This document shows, piece by piece, positions 15,632 to 23,926 of a DNA stretch of 33,470 nucleotides. The notes below the pieces were generated by a model, which was not told the origin of the DNA, did no database searches, and worked only from the letters and a program-made list of their open reading frames with translations. Source of the stretch: CAZTZL01 sp964617625 (GTDB lineage Bacteria; Zhuqueibacterota; QNDG01; DSAB01); the NCBI GenBank assembly GCA_964617625.1, contig CAZTZL010000035.1, positions 1 to 33,470 of the forward strand, given 5' to 3'. The position numbers and the translations under genes are program-made. Position 1 is the stretch's first letter. Every line of letters starts with the position of its first letter.

Positions 15632-16318
15632 TTAAAAGTCAATAAGAAAGCCAAACGATACGACAACAAAGGAAGTTCCATCATGAATTGATTCAATCAT
15701 TCCCGATTTTGGATTGTATAATTCAATATCCTCGGTAAACAGATAATGATATAATCCCTGAATATAAAAAGATGTATTATCGTTTAGTCCTATTTCAAGT
15801 CCCAAACCGCCATTAATTCCAGCCTGGTATCCGTCTTTGGGATCAAATTCAAATTCATCGGCATATCCCAAAAACAGTTGCATTTTCGTTTTATGCACCC
15901 TTTTAAAGCCATAGCCACCGCCTGCTGTTATATAGAATCTGTAAGCTTTTGCATTTTCCTGAAAATATTGAAGAATGTTTAAAGAAACCAGGCCTGTAAC
16001 AAATCCTTTGCTTTCCAATGACTTGACGTAGTAGGGCTGATCCAATCTGTCTTCGATTTCATTTCGTATAGTATTCAAATCCGACTGAATCGGTTGATAG
16101 GAAAGATTGAGCACGATACTTGTATGGCTCAAGAAATTAAACTTCAATACACCGCTATATCCTGTCCCTTGCCTGTAATAATCCTGAAATAAAACAGGAT
16201 GTACAGGAGAGCCGAAACCAATACCCCCTCCTACTGTAAATACGCGGGCAATACTGTTATAGTAAAAAATTAAAGCAAGTAAAAGAGTTAAAAGAATATG
16301 TATTTTATTTTTTAGCAT
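15632..16318 (-). CDS. Outer-membrane beta-barrel-like protein, exported, function unknown
   Basis: A 228-residue protein with an N-terminal signal peptide (hydrophobic stretch about 6-24). It then shows alternating hydrophobic/polar strands with many Gly and aromatic residues: GGGIGFGSPV, FYITAGGGYGF, YQAGINGGLGLEIG, SFYIQGLYHYLF and a C-terminus ending VVSFGFLIDF, with terminal Phe as in barrel proteins. This suggests a small outer-membrane barrel of about eight strands. I do not recognise a specific family. No clear ribosome binding site precedes ATG 16318. Its upstream neighbour is a second barrel-like protein, separated by a terminator, so each is probably transcribed on its own. Confidence 0.7.
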   Translation of the reverse strand: MLKNKIHILLTLLLALIFYYNSIARVFTVGGGIGFGSPVHPVLFQDYYRQGTGYSGVLKFNFLSHTSIVLNLSYQPIQSDLNTIRNEIEDRLDQPYYVKSLESKGFVTGLVSLNILQYFQENAKAYRFYITAGGGYGFKRVHKTKMQLFLGYADEFEFDPKDGYQAGINGGLGLEIGLNDNTSFYIQGLYHYLFTEDIELYNPKSGMIESIHDGTSFVVVSFGFLIDF

Positions 16319-16398
16319 TATTTTTTTATTTGATTAAAATGTAATGTAAATGATTTCAATCACTGATGCAAGTGTAAATTAATCCTGGGAAAATAGAA

Positions 16399-16431
16399 AA
16401 AAGGCTTTGGTACTGTTCGCCAAAGCCTTTT
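16399..16431 (-). terminator. Intrinsic terminator of the upstream barrel gene
   Basis: Perfect 12-bp inverted repeat AAAAGGCTTTGG (16399-16410) and CCAAAGCCTTTT (16420-16431) with a 9-base loop, 24 bases past the stop of the minus-strand gene at 16455. Read on the minus strand it ends in a T run. Confidence 0.88.
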
Positions 16432-16454
16432 AAAATAATGGATCTTAGAATGTT

Positions 16455-17030
16455 TTATTTAAGAGAGAACACCAGACCCGCGAAAATTCCCCAGTAGCTT
16501 GCAAAAATACCGCTATTGGACGAATACCTAGCCTCAGCAAATCCATACATTTTAGGAGAAAATGGATGCTTTACACCGCCGAGAAACTGAAAAACCAGAT
16601 TAGTTGCGGATTGTGAATCATTGTAATGCGAACCATACCAACTAACTTCCCATTCTTCTTTCCAAGTTCCGATACAGAGCCCCAAACCACCACCCGCATA
16701 GGGCATTAGGGACGCACCTTTTTTATGTTCGAAATAATATTTCGCGATGGCGGAAATATATAGCTGGGAATATGACCATTTATAACCCACATAATCGTTG
16801 CTTTTGCTCCAATACAACACATCACCCTGAAGACCAATCTGGGGAGTTATCATTCCCAAGTCCACTACACCTCCTAAACCGATTGCGCCTCCAAGACCTC
16901 CTATTGAGGGACTAACGTAACCTAACTGCGGACCGACACCCTTTAGTCCTATATCTGATGCTGCGAATAAAGCTGATGTCATAAAAAGACATAAAATAAT
17001 CATTCCGATTAACGCACTACGACTCTTCAT
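16455..17030 (-). CDS. Outer-membrane beta-barrel-like protein, exported, function unknown
   Basis: A 191-residue protein with a clear signal peptide ending SALFAASD (cleavage after about residue 24). Next comes a glycine-rich N-terminal strand region (GPQLGYVSPSIGGLGGAIGLGG), further amphipathic strands (QLYISAIAKYYF, MPYAGGGLGLCIG, NLVFQFLGGV, MYGFAEARY) and a terminal IFAGLVFSLK. This matches small OmpA-barrel/OmpW-like porin folds in general; the exact family is not recognised. ATG 17030 follows AAGGAGGAAAAA, one of the best ribosome binding sites in the window, and is preferred to an in-frame GTG at 17045. A second SD-like sequence lies about 90 bases upstream. Confidence 0.72.
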   Translation of the reverse strand: MKSRSALIGMIILCLFMTSALFAASDIGLKGVGPQLGYVSPSIGGLGGAIGLGGVVDLGMITPQIGLQGDVLYWSKSNDYVGYKWSYSQLYISAIAKYYFEHKKGASLMPYAGGGLGLCIGTWKEEWEVSWYGSHYNDSQSATNLVFQFLGGVKHPFSPKMYGFAEARYSSNSGIFASYWGIFAGLVFSLK

Positions 17031-17172
17031 TTTTTCCTCCTTCACTATACGTTTTAGATGAATTGCTTACATTGTTAATTCTGATAAAAATAAACAAAGA
17101 ATTTTCGGTTCTTTCACCTCCTCCTTGAACCTGTCTACCATTTGTCAAATTTAGTTTCTTTTTTTATTAATA

Positions 17173-17928
17173 TCAAGTTTTTTCTTTTAATCCAAATATC
17201 CCCATCATTCTTCCTGTTTTTCCACCGCTCTTCCGATGAGAAAAGAACCTATCGGAATAGCAAAACGTACATAGTCCGCTGACGGTGATATGATTAATCG
17301 AAACGCCGCTTTCAATTAAAATATTCTGATTGACCTTCCAGAGATCCAGGCAATTTCCCTGAATCACATTTTCCGGGAATTGCCTTCTAACATCCTCACC
17401 AATTTCGTAACAGCATGGACCAATCGATGGCCCTAAAAAAGCATGAAGGTCTTCTGCCCGTGAATTGTAATTTATTTCCATTGCAGATACAGCTTTTTTC
17501 ACAATTTCCAGTACACTTCCTCTCCATCCTGCATGCACCATTCCGATTGCTTGATGAATCGGATCGTGTAGAAAAACCGGCAGACAATCAGCAACTTGAA
17601 TAACAAGAAAAATACCAGACACATTGGTAATCAATCCATCTGTATCCGGATAGATACCTGGAGTGTTCACGGCAAGGATATTGTTACTGTGAATTTGTAT
17701 TGGGATTGCTATTTTCTCAGTTTTGATTCCAAGCGATTGGAAAAGTCTTTCTCTGTTTTCGTGAACATTTTTTGGATCATCCCCGCAGCGATCTCCAAGG
17801 TTCAGTGAGTCAAATGGAATTTGACTGACTCCACCTTTTCTGGTGCTAAAAGCGTGACATACAACACCGCTGTGATAAAGTCCCGCAAAACGTCCGATGA
17901 AAAGATCAGATTTTTTTTCAAAGAACAT
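17173..17928 (-). CDS. pgeF: Peptidoglycan editing factor PgeF (YfiH/laccase-domain family)
   Basis: Hydrolyses mis-incorporated L-Ser from the UDP-MurNAc peptide precursor in characterised members; long annotated as polyphenol oxidase. The 251-residue protein has the family metal/active-site set: QIHSNN (His80), VADCLPV (Cys115), HAGWRGSVLEI (His132) and GPSIGPCCYEIG. It starts 5 bases after the stop of the TPR/periplasmic-binding protein, so the two are co-transcribed. The cluster glmS-LpoA-like-pgeF has a common cell-wall theme. Confidence 0.93.
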   Translation of the reverse strand: MFFEKKSDLFIGRFAGLYHSGVVCHAFSTRKGGVSQIPFDSLNLGDRCGDDPKNVHENRERLFQSLGIKTEKIAIPIQIHSNNILAVNTPGIYPDTDGLITNVSGIFLVIQVADCLPVFLHDPIHQAIGMVHAGWRGSVLEIVKKAVSAMEINYNSRAEDLHAFLGPSIGPCCYEIGEDVRRQFPENVIQGNCLDLWKVNQNILIESGVSINHITVSGLCTFCYSDRFFSHRKSGGKTGRMMGIFGLKEKT

Positions 17929-17933
17929 AACCG

Positions 17934-19766
17934 TTACTTGATGAGAATAATCTTGCCGCTGCGATATTGCAGAAGGCGAACCATTGGATTCACTCTTTCC
18001 TGATTAAATGATATAACGCCTCGAATGCCGTCAAATTTCTTTTTCGATGACAATATTTTTTGCATTTCGACAGAAGTGAGCGCAGTTTCTTCCGTAATTT
18101 GCAATATCAGGTTTGCGGCATCATAGCCGAAAATTTCCATTCTATCCGGCGTTTTATTCATCATTTTTCTATATTCATCTCTAAATCGATAGTACTGGAA
18201 ATCAGTCGGATCAATATAAAAGTCGCTGATAAACATTGCTCCGTCTATATATTTTTGATGCGTATCAAGAATTTCCAGATCGTACCAGAAGGCTCCTCCA
18301 AATATCTGTCCTCCAAGATTATAAAAGGCCAGTTGTGGAATAACATAGGGAAGATCTTCAGTATAAACAGGCAGGAAAATACCGTCAATTGTGGTTACTG
18401 CGAGACTGGTGGAATCGACCAGTTCTGATATATTTTGAGATACGTAAATTGCATTTCCTCGGCCGGCAAAATCTTCAAGTTGATCTTCATCGACCAAAAT
18501 GATTAATGAATCTTTAATCATTCTTTTAATACCCACTTCACGAATTGCTTTAAACTGTTGCCCTAAATCCTTGGTCCCCTCAAAATACCACTTTTCTGCA
18601 AGAATCTCACCGTCCAGTAATTTAACTTTTTTAACAAAAGCGTCACTCATGGTTTTCCCGTAATCGTCCGCATTGTACAATACTGCAAACTTTTTCATCC
18701 CCAATCCTGAAACCGCATATTCCGCAATCATTTCACCCCTGTCTTTTAATGTGCTGTTCAGCTGAAATACATAGGGTCCGATTCCGGTAATGCCGGTTTC
18801 GGTCGCCACAGGTGCCAACAAAACAACCTCGCTGGCCTGGGCAACTGCAGCAACCGCAGCTGTAATCTCGCTTTCCAATTCACCGATAATAACAGGCACG
18901 TTTTCTTTTTCGCAAAGTTCCTGTGCCGCCTGAATAGCGCTCAGGATATTTCCTTTGGAATCCCGGATAACAAGTTCCACTTTTACTTTCCGGTTTTTAT
19001 TATGCGTATTTACTGCAAATTGAATCCCATCAAGCAAAGCTTTGGCCTGATCTGATAGGGAGCCTGAAAGCGGAAGAATAACACCAATTTTCAAATAATC
19101 CTGGCCAAGCTTTTCAGATTGTGTCAGTAACTGTTGCAATTGAAAAACATAGGGACTGTTCGGGTAACTGTCCATAAAATCCAGAATAATCTTTTTAGCT
19201 TCTTGAAAATGCTGCTGGTTTATTTCACGCTGTGCCAATCGAATGATGACTGCCGCTTTCCCCCGTTCGCTCTTCACATCCTCCAATAAAAGCCTTAGAT
19301 CCTCATTTCTCATCCTGTAATCCATAATCTCAGATGAAAACTTTGCTGCTTTTCGCATCAACCTGTGATCTGCATTGCCTTCCAGAAGCTCCAATAGGTA
19401 GAATACAGATTTTCGATAATCTCCCGAATAATAATACCCGGTGGCAAGTCCGTACAACGCATCATCAAGATATTTGCTTTTCGGATAATCCTGAATTAGT
19501 TTTAAAAAAACATTAATTGCTTTCTGATAATCAGCCAGGTTTAAATAACATTTTCCGCGCATTAACAAAGTTGCTGTGGTTCGGGAATGGTTTGGATAAA
19601 TCCGGTCCATAAATTCAAGCATTTGAACTGCTTCTGAAAACTTTTTATCCTGATAAAGATGAACTCCTCGGTAGAAAAGGCTGTCCACTGCTGCCTCTTG
19701 CGACCGACAATTTTGGGCTATGACAGTCAGCTGAAAAATAAATGCAAATAATAGCCACTTTCTCAT
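17934..19766 (-). CDS. TPR plus periplasmic-binding-fold protein, LpoA-like architecture
   Basis: A 610-residue exported protein. The N-terminus has a hydrophobic leader ending AQNC (Cys20), so possibly lipid-anchored. Residues about 28-215 form tetratricopeptide-like helical repeats (FYRGVHLYQDKKFSEAVQML, GKCYLNLADYQKAINVFLKL, LYGLATGYYYSGDYRKSVFY). Residues about 225-600 are a type I periplasmic-binding (Leu/Ile/Val receptor) fold, starting LKIGVILPLSGSLSDQAKALLDG and including PVIIGELES and FGYDAANLIL. TPR plus this fold is the architecture of E. coli LpoA, the activator of penicillin-binding protein 1A. A plain amino-acid receptor would normally lack TPRs and sit beside ABC permeases, which are absent. 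It lies between glmS and pgeF, supporting a peptidoglycan role (inference). AAAGGAAG precedes ATG 19766. Confidence 0.8.
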   Translation of the reverse strand: MRKWLLFAFIFQLTVIAQNCRSQEAAVDSLFYRGVHLYQDKKFSEAVQMLEFMDRIYPNHSRTTATLLMRGKCYLNLADYQKAINVFLKLIQDYPKSKYLDDALYGLATGYYYSGDYRKSVFYLLELLEGNADHRLMRKAAKFSSEIMDYRMRNEDLRLLLEDVKSERGKAAVIIRLAQREINQQHFQEAKKIILDFMDSYPNSPYVFQLQQLLTQSEKLGQDYLKIGVILPLSGSLSDQAKALLDGIQFAVNTHNKNRKVKVELVIRDSKGNILSAIQAAQELCEKENVPVIIGELESEITAAVAAVAQASEVVLLAPVATETGITGIGPYVFQLNSTLKDRGEMIAEYAVSGLGMKKFAVLYNADDYGKTMSDAFVKKVKLLDGEILAEKWYFEGTKDLGQQFKAIREVGIKRMIKDSLIILVDEDQLEDFAGRGNAIYVSQNISELVDSTSLAVTTIDGIFLPVYTEDLPYVIPQLAFYNLGGQIFGGAFWYDLEILDTHQKYIDGAMFISDFYIDPTDFQYYRFRDEYRKMMNKTPDRMEIFGYDAANLILQITEETALTSVEMQKILSSKKKFDGIRGVISFNQERVNPMVRLLQYRSGKIILIK

Positions 19767-19781
19767 AGAATATCTTCCTTT

Positions 19782-21608
19782 CTACTCAACTGTAACACTT
19801 TTTGCCAAGTTTCTCGGTTGATCCACATTACACCCCTTTAAAACAGCAGTATAATATGCAAGTAATTGAAGAGGAATCACCGTTAAAATCGGTGTCAAAC
19901 ACTGGGCTGTTTCAGGAATTTCAATCACCCGGTTTACTTTTTCCTTGACTTCAGTATCCCCCTCGGTAACAATAGCAACAACAAATCCCTGTCTTGCCTT
20001 GACTTCTTCAATATTACTGAGCACTTTCTCGTAAACAGGATCTTTTATAGCAATAAAGACAACAGGCATGGCATCATCAATCAGTGCAATGGGCCCATGT
20101 TTCATTTCAGCTGCAGGATATCCCTCTGCATGAATATAAGAAATCTCTTTCATTTTAAGTGCACCCTCGAGGGCAACAGGATAATTGAATCCCCTTCCGA
20201 GATACAGGGCATGATTATGCTGAACCATTTTCTCTGCAATCTTCTTTATCTTTTTTGTTTGATTCAAAATAGAACGAATTTTATCCGGAAGCTTTTTCAT
20301 TTCCTGCGCTAAAAATTGGCCTTCCTCGGCTGAAAGCGTGCCGGTTCTTCCCAGGGCCAGCGCTATGAGGCCGAGTGTCATTACCTGTGATGTAAACGCT
20401 TTTGTTGAAGCCACACCAATTTCAGGCCCTGCATGCAAATAGACCCCTGCATCCGTCTCTCGTGCGATGGTACTTCCGACCACGTTGCACATCCCCAGAG
20501 CCAGCGCACCTTTCCGTTTTGCTTCTTTGATTGCAGCCAGTGTGTCAGCTGTTTCTCCGGATTGAGTAATGGCAAGTACGGTATCTTTCTCCGTAATCAC
20601 AGGATCCCTGTAACGAAATTCGGAAGCGTATTCTACTTCGACCGGAATATGGGCAAGCTTTTCGATAAGGTATTCACCGATTAATCCGGCATGCCATGAA
20701 GTACCGCATGCCGTGATAATCAGACGGTCACTGCATTTTATTCTTCTCCAAAATTTCTCCAATCCTCCTAATTTGGCTGATCCGTCTTCCAGAAGTAGCC
20801 TTCCTCTCATCGAATCAATGATTGTTTCCGGTTGCTCGAATATTTCCTTGAGCATAAAATGCGCATATCCACCCTTCTGAATATGTGTCAAATCAAAAGA
20901 CAATTCTTCGACCGCCTTTTTAACTTCCTCATCCTGTAGTGTTCTAACCTGAATCCCATCCCGGTCAATAATAGCCATCTCATCATCTCCGAGATAGATC
21001 ACTTCACGGGTGTGTTCAACAAGGGCCGAACCATCTGAAGCCATAAAAGTTTCACCATCTTTCACACCGATAACCAGCGGGCTTCCGCGACGCGCAGCTA
21101 AAATACGATCCGGTTCATGACTCGATAGAACCAGTATTCCAAATGTACCCTGAACCAGCTGTAGTGCTTTTCGAAGGGCAAAAGCCATGTCTCCTTCATA
21201 AAACATCTCGATCAAATGGACCAGTATTTCCGTATCCGTTTCAGAAGAAAATTTATGCCCCTTGGCAACCAAATTAGATTTGAGTTGGATATAATTCTCG
21301 ATAATCCCATTATGAACCAGTGCGATTTTGTGTTTACAATCAAAATGTGGATGCGCATTTTCTTCAGATGGAATGCCGTGGGTGGCCCAACGCGTATGCC
21401 CGATACCCGCCGTCGCAGTAAATTGAATACCGCCTATCTTCTTTTCCAGATCGGTGATTTTCCCCACCTGCTTTTCAACCAACAAATTACCATCCTGGAT
21501 AACTGCAATCCCGGCTGAATCATACCCCCGATACTCCAGACGCTTTAAGCCATTCATCATCAGCGGCAAAGCTGAACGTGATCCCAAATATCCAACGATT
21601 CCACACAT
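19782..21608 (-). CDS. glmS: Glutamine--fructose-6-phosphate aminotransferase (isomerising)
   Basis: Makes glucosamine 6-phosphate, the first committed step to UDP-GlcNAc, peptidoglycan and LPS. The protein begins MCGIVGYLG, whose Cys2 becomes the N-terminal nucleophile, so ATG 21608 is the true start; GGAG lies nine to ten bases upstream. Other motifs: HTRWATHG, HNGIIENY, SETDTE in the glutaminase half; ACGTSWHAG, SQSGETADT, STKAFTSQ in the SIS isomerase half; and a C-terminus ending PRNLAKSVTVE. 608 residues, standard length. The next gene on this strand starts 15 bases after the stop. Confidence 0.97.
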   Translation of the reverse strand: MCGIVGYLGSRSALPLMMNGLKRLEYRGYDSAGIAVIQDGNLLVEKQVGKITDLEKKIGGIQFTATAGIGHTRWATHGIPSEENAHPHFDCKHKIALVHNGIIENYIQLKSNLVAKGHKFSSETDTEILVHLIEMFYEGDMAFALRKALQLVQGTFGILVLSSHEPDRILAARRGSPLVIGVKDGETFMASDGSALVEHTREVIYLGDDEMAIIDRDGIQVRTLQDEEVKKAVEELSFDLTHIQKGGYAHFMLKEIFEQPETIIDSMRGRLLLEDGSAKLGGLEKFWRRIKCSDRLIITACGTSWHAGLIGEYLIEKLAHIPVEVEYASEFRYRDPVITEKDTVLAITQSGETADTLAAIKEAKRKGALALGMCNVVGSTIARETDAGVYLHAGPEIGVASTKAFTSQVMTLGLIALALGRTGTLSAEEGQFLAQEMKKLPDKIRSILNQTKKIKKIAEKMVQHNHALYLGRGFNYPVALEGALKMKEISYIHAEGYPAAEMKHGPIALIDDAMPVVFIAIKDPVYEKVLSNIEEVKARQGFVVAIVTEGDTEVKEKVNRVIEIPETAQCLTPILTVIPLQLLAYYTAVLKGCNVDQPRNLAKSVTVE

Positions 21609-21760
21609 ATTCAAACTCCACAAGTATTGGTAAGGGATTTCAACCCAACGCAGTTTCTATAATATGCTTTCCTCAACGACCTATCATGTACAATATTCTA
21701 CACAATCGATGCTAAGCTATATACTACATTCTATATACTAAATACGATAAACTGTTTCTG
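21609..21760. repeat. Intergenic spacer with a degenerate heptamer stretch (ATACTAA family)
   Basis: 152-bp spacer between guaA and glmS. Bases 21721-21748 read atactac, attctat, atactaa, atacgat, the same 7-base family and phase as the array at 1117-1158, and likewise close to the 3' end of a minus-strand gene. No obvious terminator hairpin. Confidence 0.55.
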
Positions 21761-23302
21761 TCATTCCCATTCAATCGTGCTCGGAGGTTTGGAACTGACA
21801 TCATAAACCACCCTGTTAACACCGCGTATTTCATTGATAATCCGGTTGGAAACCATATTCAACAAATCTGCCGGTAATTTTGCCCAATCAGCCGTCATAC
21901 CGTCTTCGCTGGTTACAGCGCGCAAAGCAACCACATTTTCGTAGGTTCGTTCATCTCCCATGACACCCACAGTTTGTACGGGCAGCAGTACACTTAACGC
22001 CTGCCAGACTTTATAATACCACTTTCTTTTTCTGAGTTCTTCGATAAATATCGAATCCGCCTGCCTGAGAATTTCCAGGCGTTCTTCTGTCACTTCTCCA
22101 AGGATACGCACAGCAAGACCGGGTCCGGGGAAAGGGTGTCTGTCAACAATGTTTTTGCCAAGTCCCAGTAACTTGCCCACTTCCCTGACTTCATCTTTAA
22201 AAAGTTCCCGTAAAGGTTCGACAAGTGTCAGGTGCATTTTTTCAGGCAATCCCCCTACATTGTGATGAGATTTAATCCGAGATGAGGGCCCCCATGTCGA
22301 TACACTTTCGATTACATCGGGATAAAGCGTTCCCTGTGCAAGGAAATCGATCTTTCCCAATCTTCTTGATTCTTTTTCAAAAATTCTGATAAATCTGTTC
22401 CCGATTATCTTTCGTTTTTTTTCAGGATCGATCACACCTTTCAGTTCCAGAAGAAATTCTTCAGATGCGTTGACAAAATGCAGGTTCATGTATTCAAAAG
22501 CTTTCCGAATTTCTTCGACTTCTCCATTTCTAAGAAGGCCGTTATCTACAAAAATAGGAATGAGACGCTCACCGACAGCTCGATATATCAAAGTCGCAGT
22601 GACCGCGGAATCGACACCACCGGACAATCCACAGACCACTTTGCCGTCGCCGATTTTATCCCGAATTTTTTGAACCGAGGATTCTATAAAATGGTCAGGG
22701 GTCCATTCCCCTTTGCAATGACAAACTTGAAACAAAAAATTCCGGATAATTTTTTTGCCTTGTTCGGTGTGAACCACTTCCGGATGAAATTGAACTCCAT
22801 AAATCGATTTTTTACGATCGGCGACTGCCGCAAAAGGAGCATTTTCAGTATGTCCCAATGGAACAAAATTCTGAGGCATTTCAGTAACATGATCTCCGTG
22901 ACTCATCCACACATTGAGGGATGTATTCAATCCATGAAAAAGATCCTTGTCATCATCGATTTGAAAAACAGCATGTCCGTATTCCCTTCGAATAGCCGGA
23001 TCGACTTTGCCTTTCAAAAGAAATGCGATGGTCTGAAGCCCATAACAGATACCCAGAATCGGAATTCCAAGCTGGAAAATTTCTTTGTCAGGAATTGGAG
23101 CGTTCTTGGCATATACGCTGGATGGACCACCTGAAAGAATCATTCCTGCCGGCTCGATGCGCCGTATTTCTTTCACAGAGAAATTAAAAGGCTTGATTTC
23201 ACAATAAACCTTTTGCTCCCTGACACGGCGTGCAATCAATTGCGTGTATTGAGAACCAAAATCCAGGATGAGAATGATTTCATTTTTTTTATTGGCAATC
23301 AT
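21761..23302 (-). CDS. guaA: GMP synthase (glutamine-hydrolysing)
   Basis: Converts XMP to GMP using ATP and glutamine. The 513-residue protein has the class I amidotransferase domain first: ILDFGSQYTQLIARRVRE, MILSGGPSSVY, GICYGLQ with nucleophile Cys86, and QFHPEV. The ATP pyrophosphatase domain follows (GLSGGVDSAVTATL) and then the dimerisation domain, ending VVYDVSSKPPSTIEWE. All are canonical. ATG 23302 lies 14 bases after the stop of the PAP2-like gene, without a strong ribosome binding site, consistent with operon read-through. Confidence 0.98.
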   Translation of the reverse strand: MIANKKNEIILILDFGSQYTQLIARRVREQKVYCEIKPFNFSVKEIRRIEPAGMILSGGPSSVYAKNAPIPDKEIFQLGIPILGICYGLQTIAFLLKGKVDPAIRREYGHAVFQIDDDKDLFHGLNTSLNVWMSHGDHVTEMPQNFVPLGHTENAPFAAVADRKKSIYGVQFHPEVVHTEQGKKIIRNFLFQVCHCKGEWTPDHFIESSVQKIRDKIGDGKVVCGLSGGVDSAVTATLIYRAVGERLIPIFVDNGLLRNGEVEEIRKAFEYMNLHFVNASEEFLLELKGVIDPEKKRKIIGNRFIRIFEKESRRLGKIDFLAQGTLYPDVIESVSTWGPSSRIKSHHNVGGLPEKMHLTLVEPLRELFKDEVREVGKLLGLGKNIVDRHPFPGPGLAVRILGEVTEERLEILRQADSIFIEELRKRKWYYKVWQALSVLLPVQTVGVMGDERTYENVVALRAVTSEDGMTADWAKLPADLLNMVSNRIINEIRGVNRVVYDVSSKPPSTIEWE

Positions 23303-23316
23303 CGATATTCAAAATT

Positions 23317-23898
23317 TTATAAAAAAAGATAATGAATTTGGAGAGGAGTCAACAGAAGACCTATCCCTGTACCAACCATGACCTGCATCGGTGTATGTTT
23401 ATTGAGAATAATCCTCGAAATACCGACCAAAACTACAATTAAGAAAAGAGGCAAAATATATTGCCCGAAACAGATATAAAGAGTCATAAATGGACCGGCA
23501 ACTCCGATCGCGTGAACACTCACTTTCCAAAATATGGTAATAAGCCAGATAATCAAGGTATTGCTTACGTAACAAAACATCAGCCCCAAAACAATTCCGG
23601 GAGCATTTAACAGGTACAATATGGTAAAGCCGATCGAAAAACAGATAAATCCCAATAAAAGAGGAACAATACGTTTTTTTCGGTCATCTATATCCAGACT
23701 TCGAATTTCTTTCTTCTTTTTTAGATGGAACAAATAAATCGAAGGCAGTATCGTCACAAAAAACAGGGCAATGAACCATAAAATCCATTTCTCTTTTTGC
23801 ACAATATTTTTTTGTGAAAAGATTAAAGCAGAAAAAACATAGACACCAAAAAATAAGGGATTGAAGACAAACGAAATCACCGACGAGAACTTTTTCAT
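23317..23898 (-). CDS. PAP2-like membrane phosphatase, variant motif
   Basis: A 193-residue integral membrane protein with about six hydrophobic helices. The C-terminal half carries a PAP2-type pattern: DDRKKRIVPLL in place of KX6RP, SVHAIGVAGPF in place of PSGH, and SRIILNKHTPMQVMVG, i.e. SR-X5-H-X3-Q where the classical family has Asp. Similar Q-containing variants occur, to my memory, in FCB-group PAP2 proteins, so it may still be active on a lipid or polyprenyl phosphate. Undecaprenyl-pyrophosphate or phosphatidate phosphatase activity would be the conventional guess; the sequence does not decide. It lies 28 bases after surE and 14 bases before guaA. Confidence 0.68.
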   Translation of the reverse strand: MKKFSSVISFVFNPLFFGVYVFSALIFSQKNIVQKEKWILWFIALFFVTILPSIYLFHLKKKKEIRSLDIDDRKKRIVPLLLGFICFSIGFTILYLLNAPGIVLGLMFCYVSNTLIIWLITIFWKVSVHAIGVAGPFMTLYICFGQYILPLFLIVVLVGISRIILNKHTPMQVMVGTGIGLLLTPLQIHYLFL

Positions 23899-23926
23899 TA
23901 TACCTCTTCCGAAATTAATCTTTGAA

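Noticed and set aside
17120..17148. Perfect TTGACA at 17148-17143 (minus strand) upstream of the barrel gene
   Set aside because: No TATAAT-like element follows at 16-19 bases; that position is occupied by the AGGAGGAGG stretch.
17934..19766. Annotation as a branched-chain amino acid ABC transporter receptor
   Set aside because: The TPR half, the lack of ABC permease or ATPase genes and the glmS/pgeF neighbours fit an LpoA-like envelope protein better.
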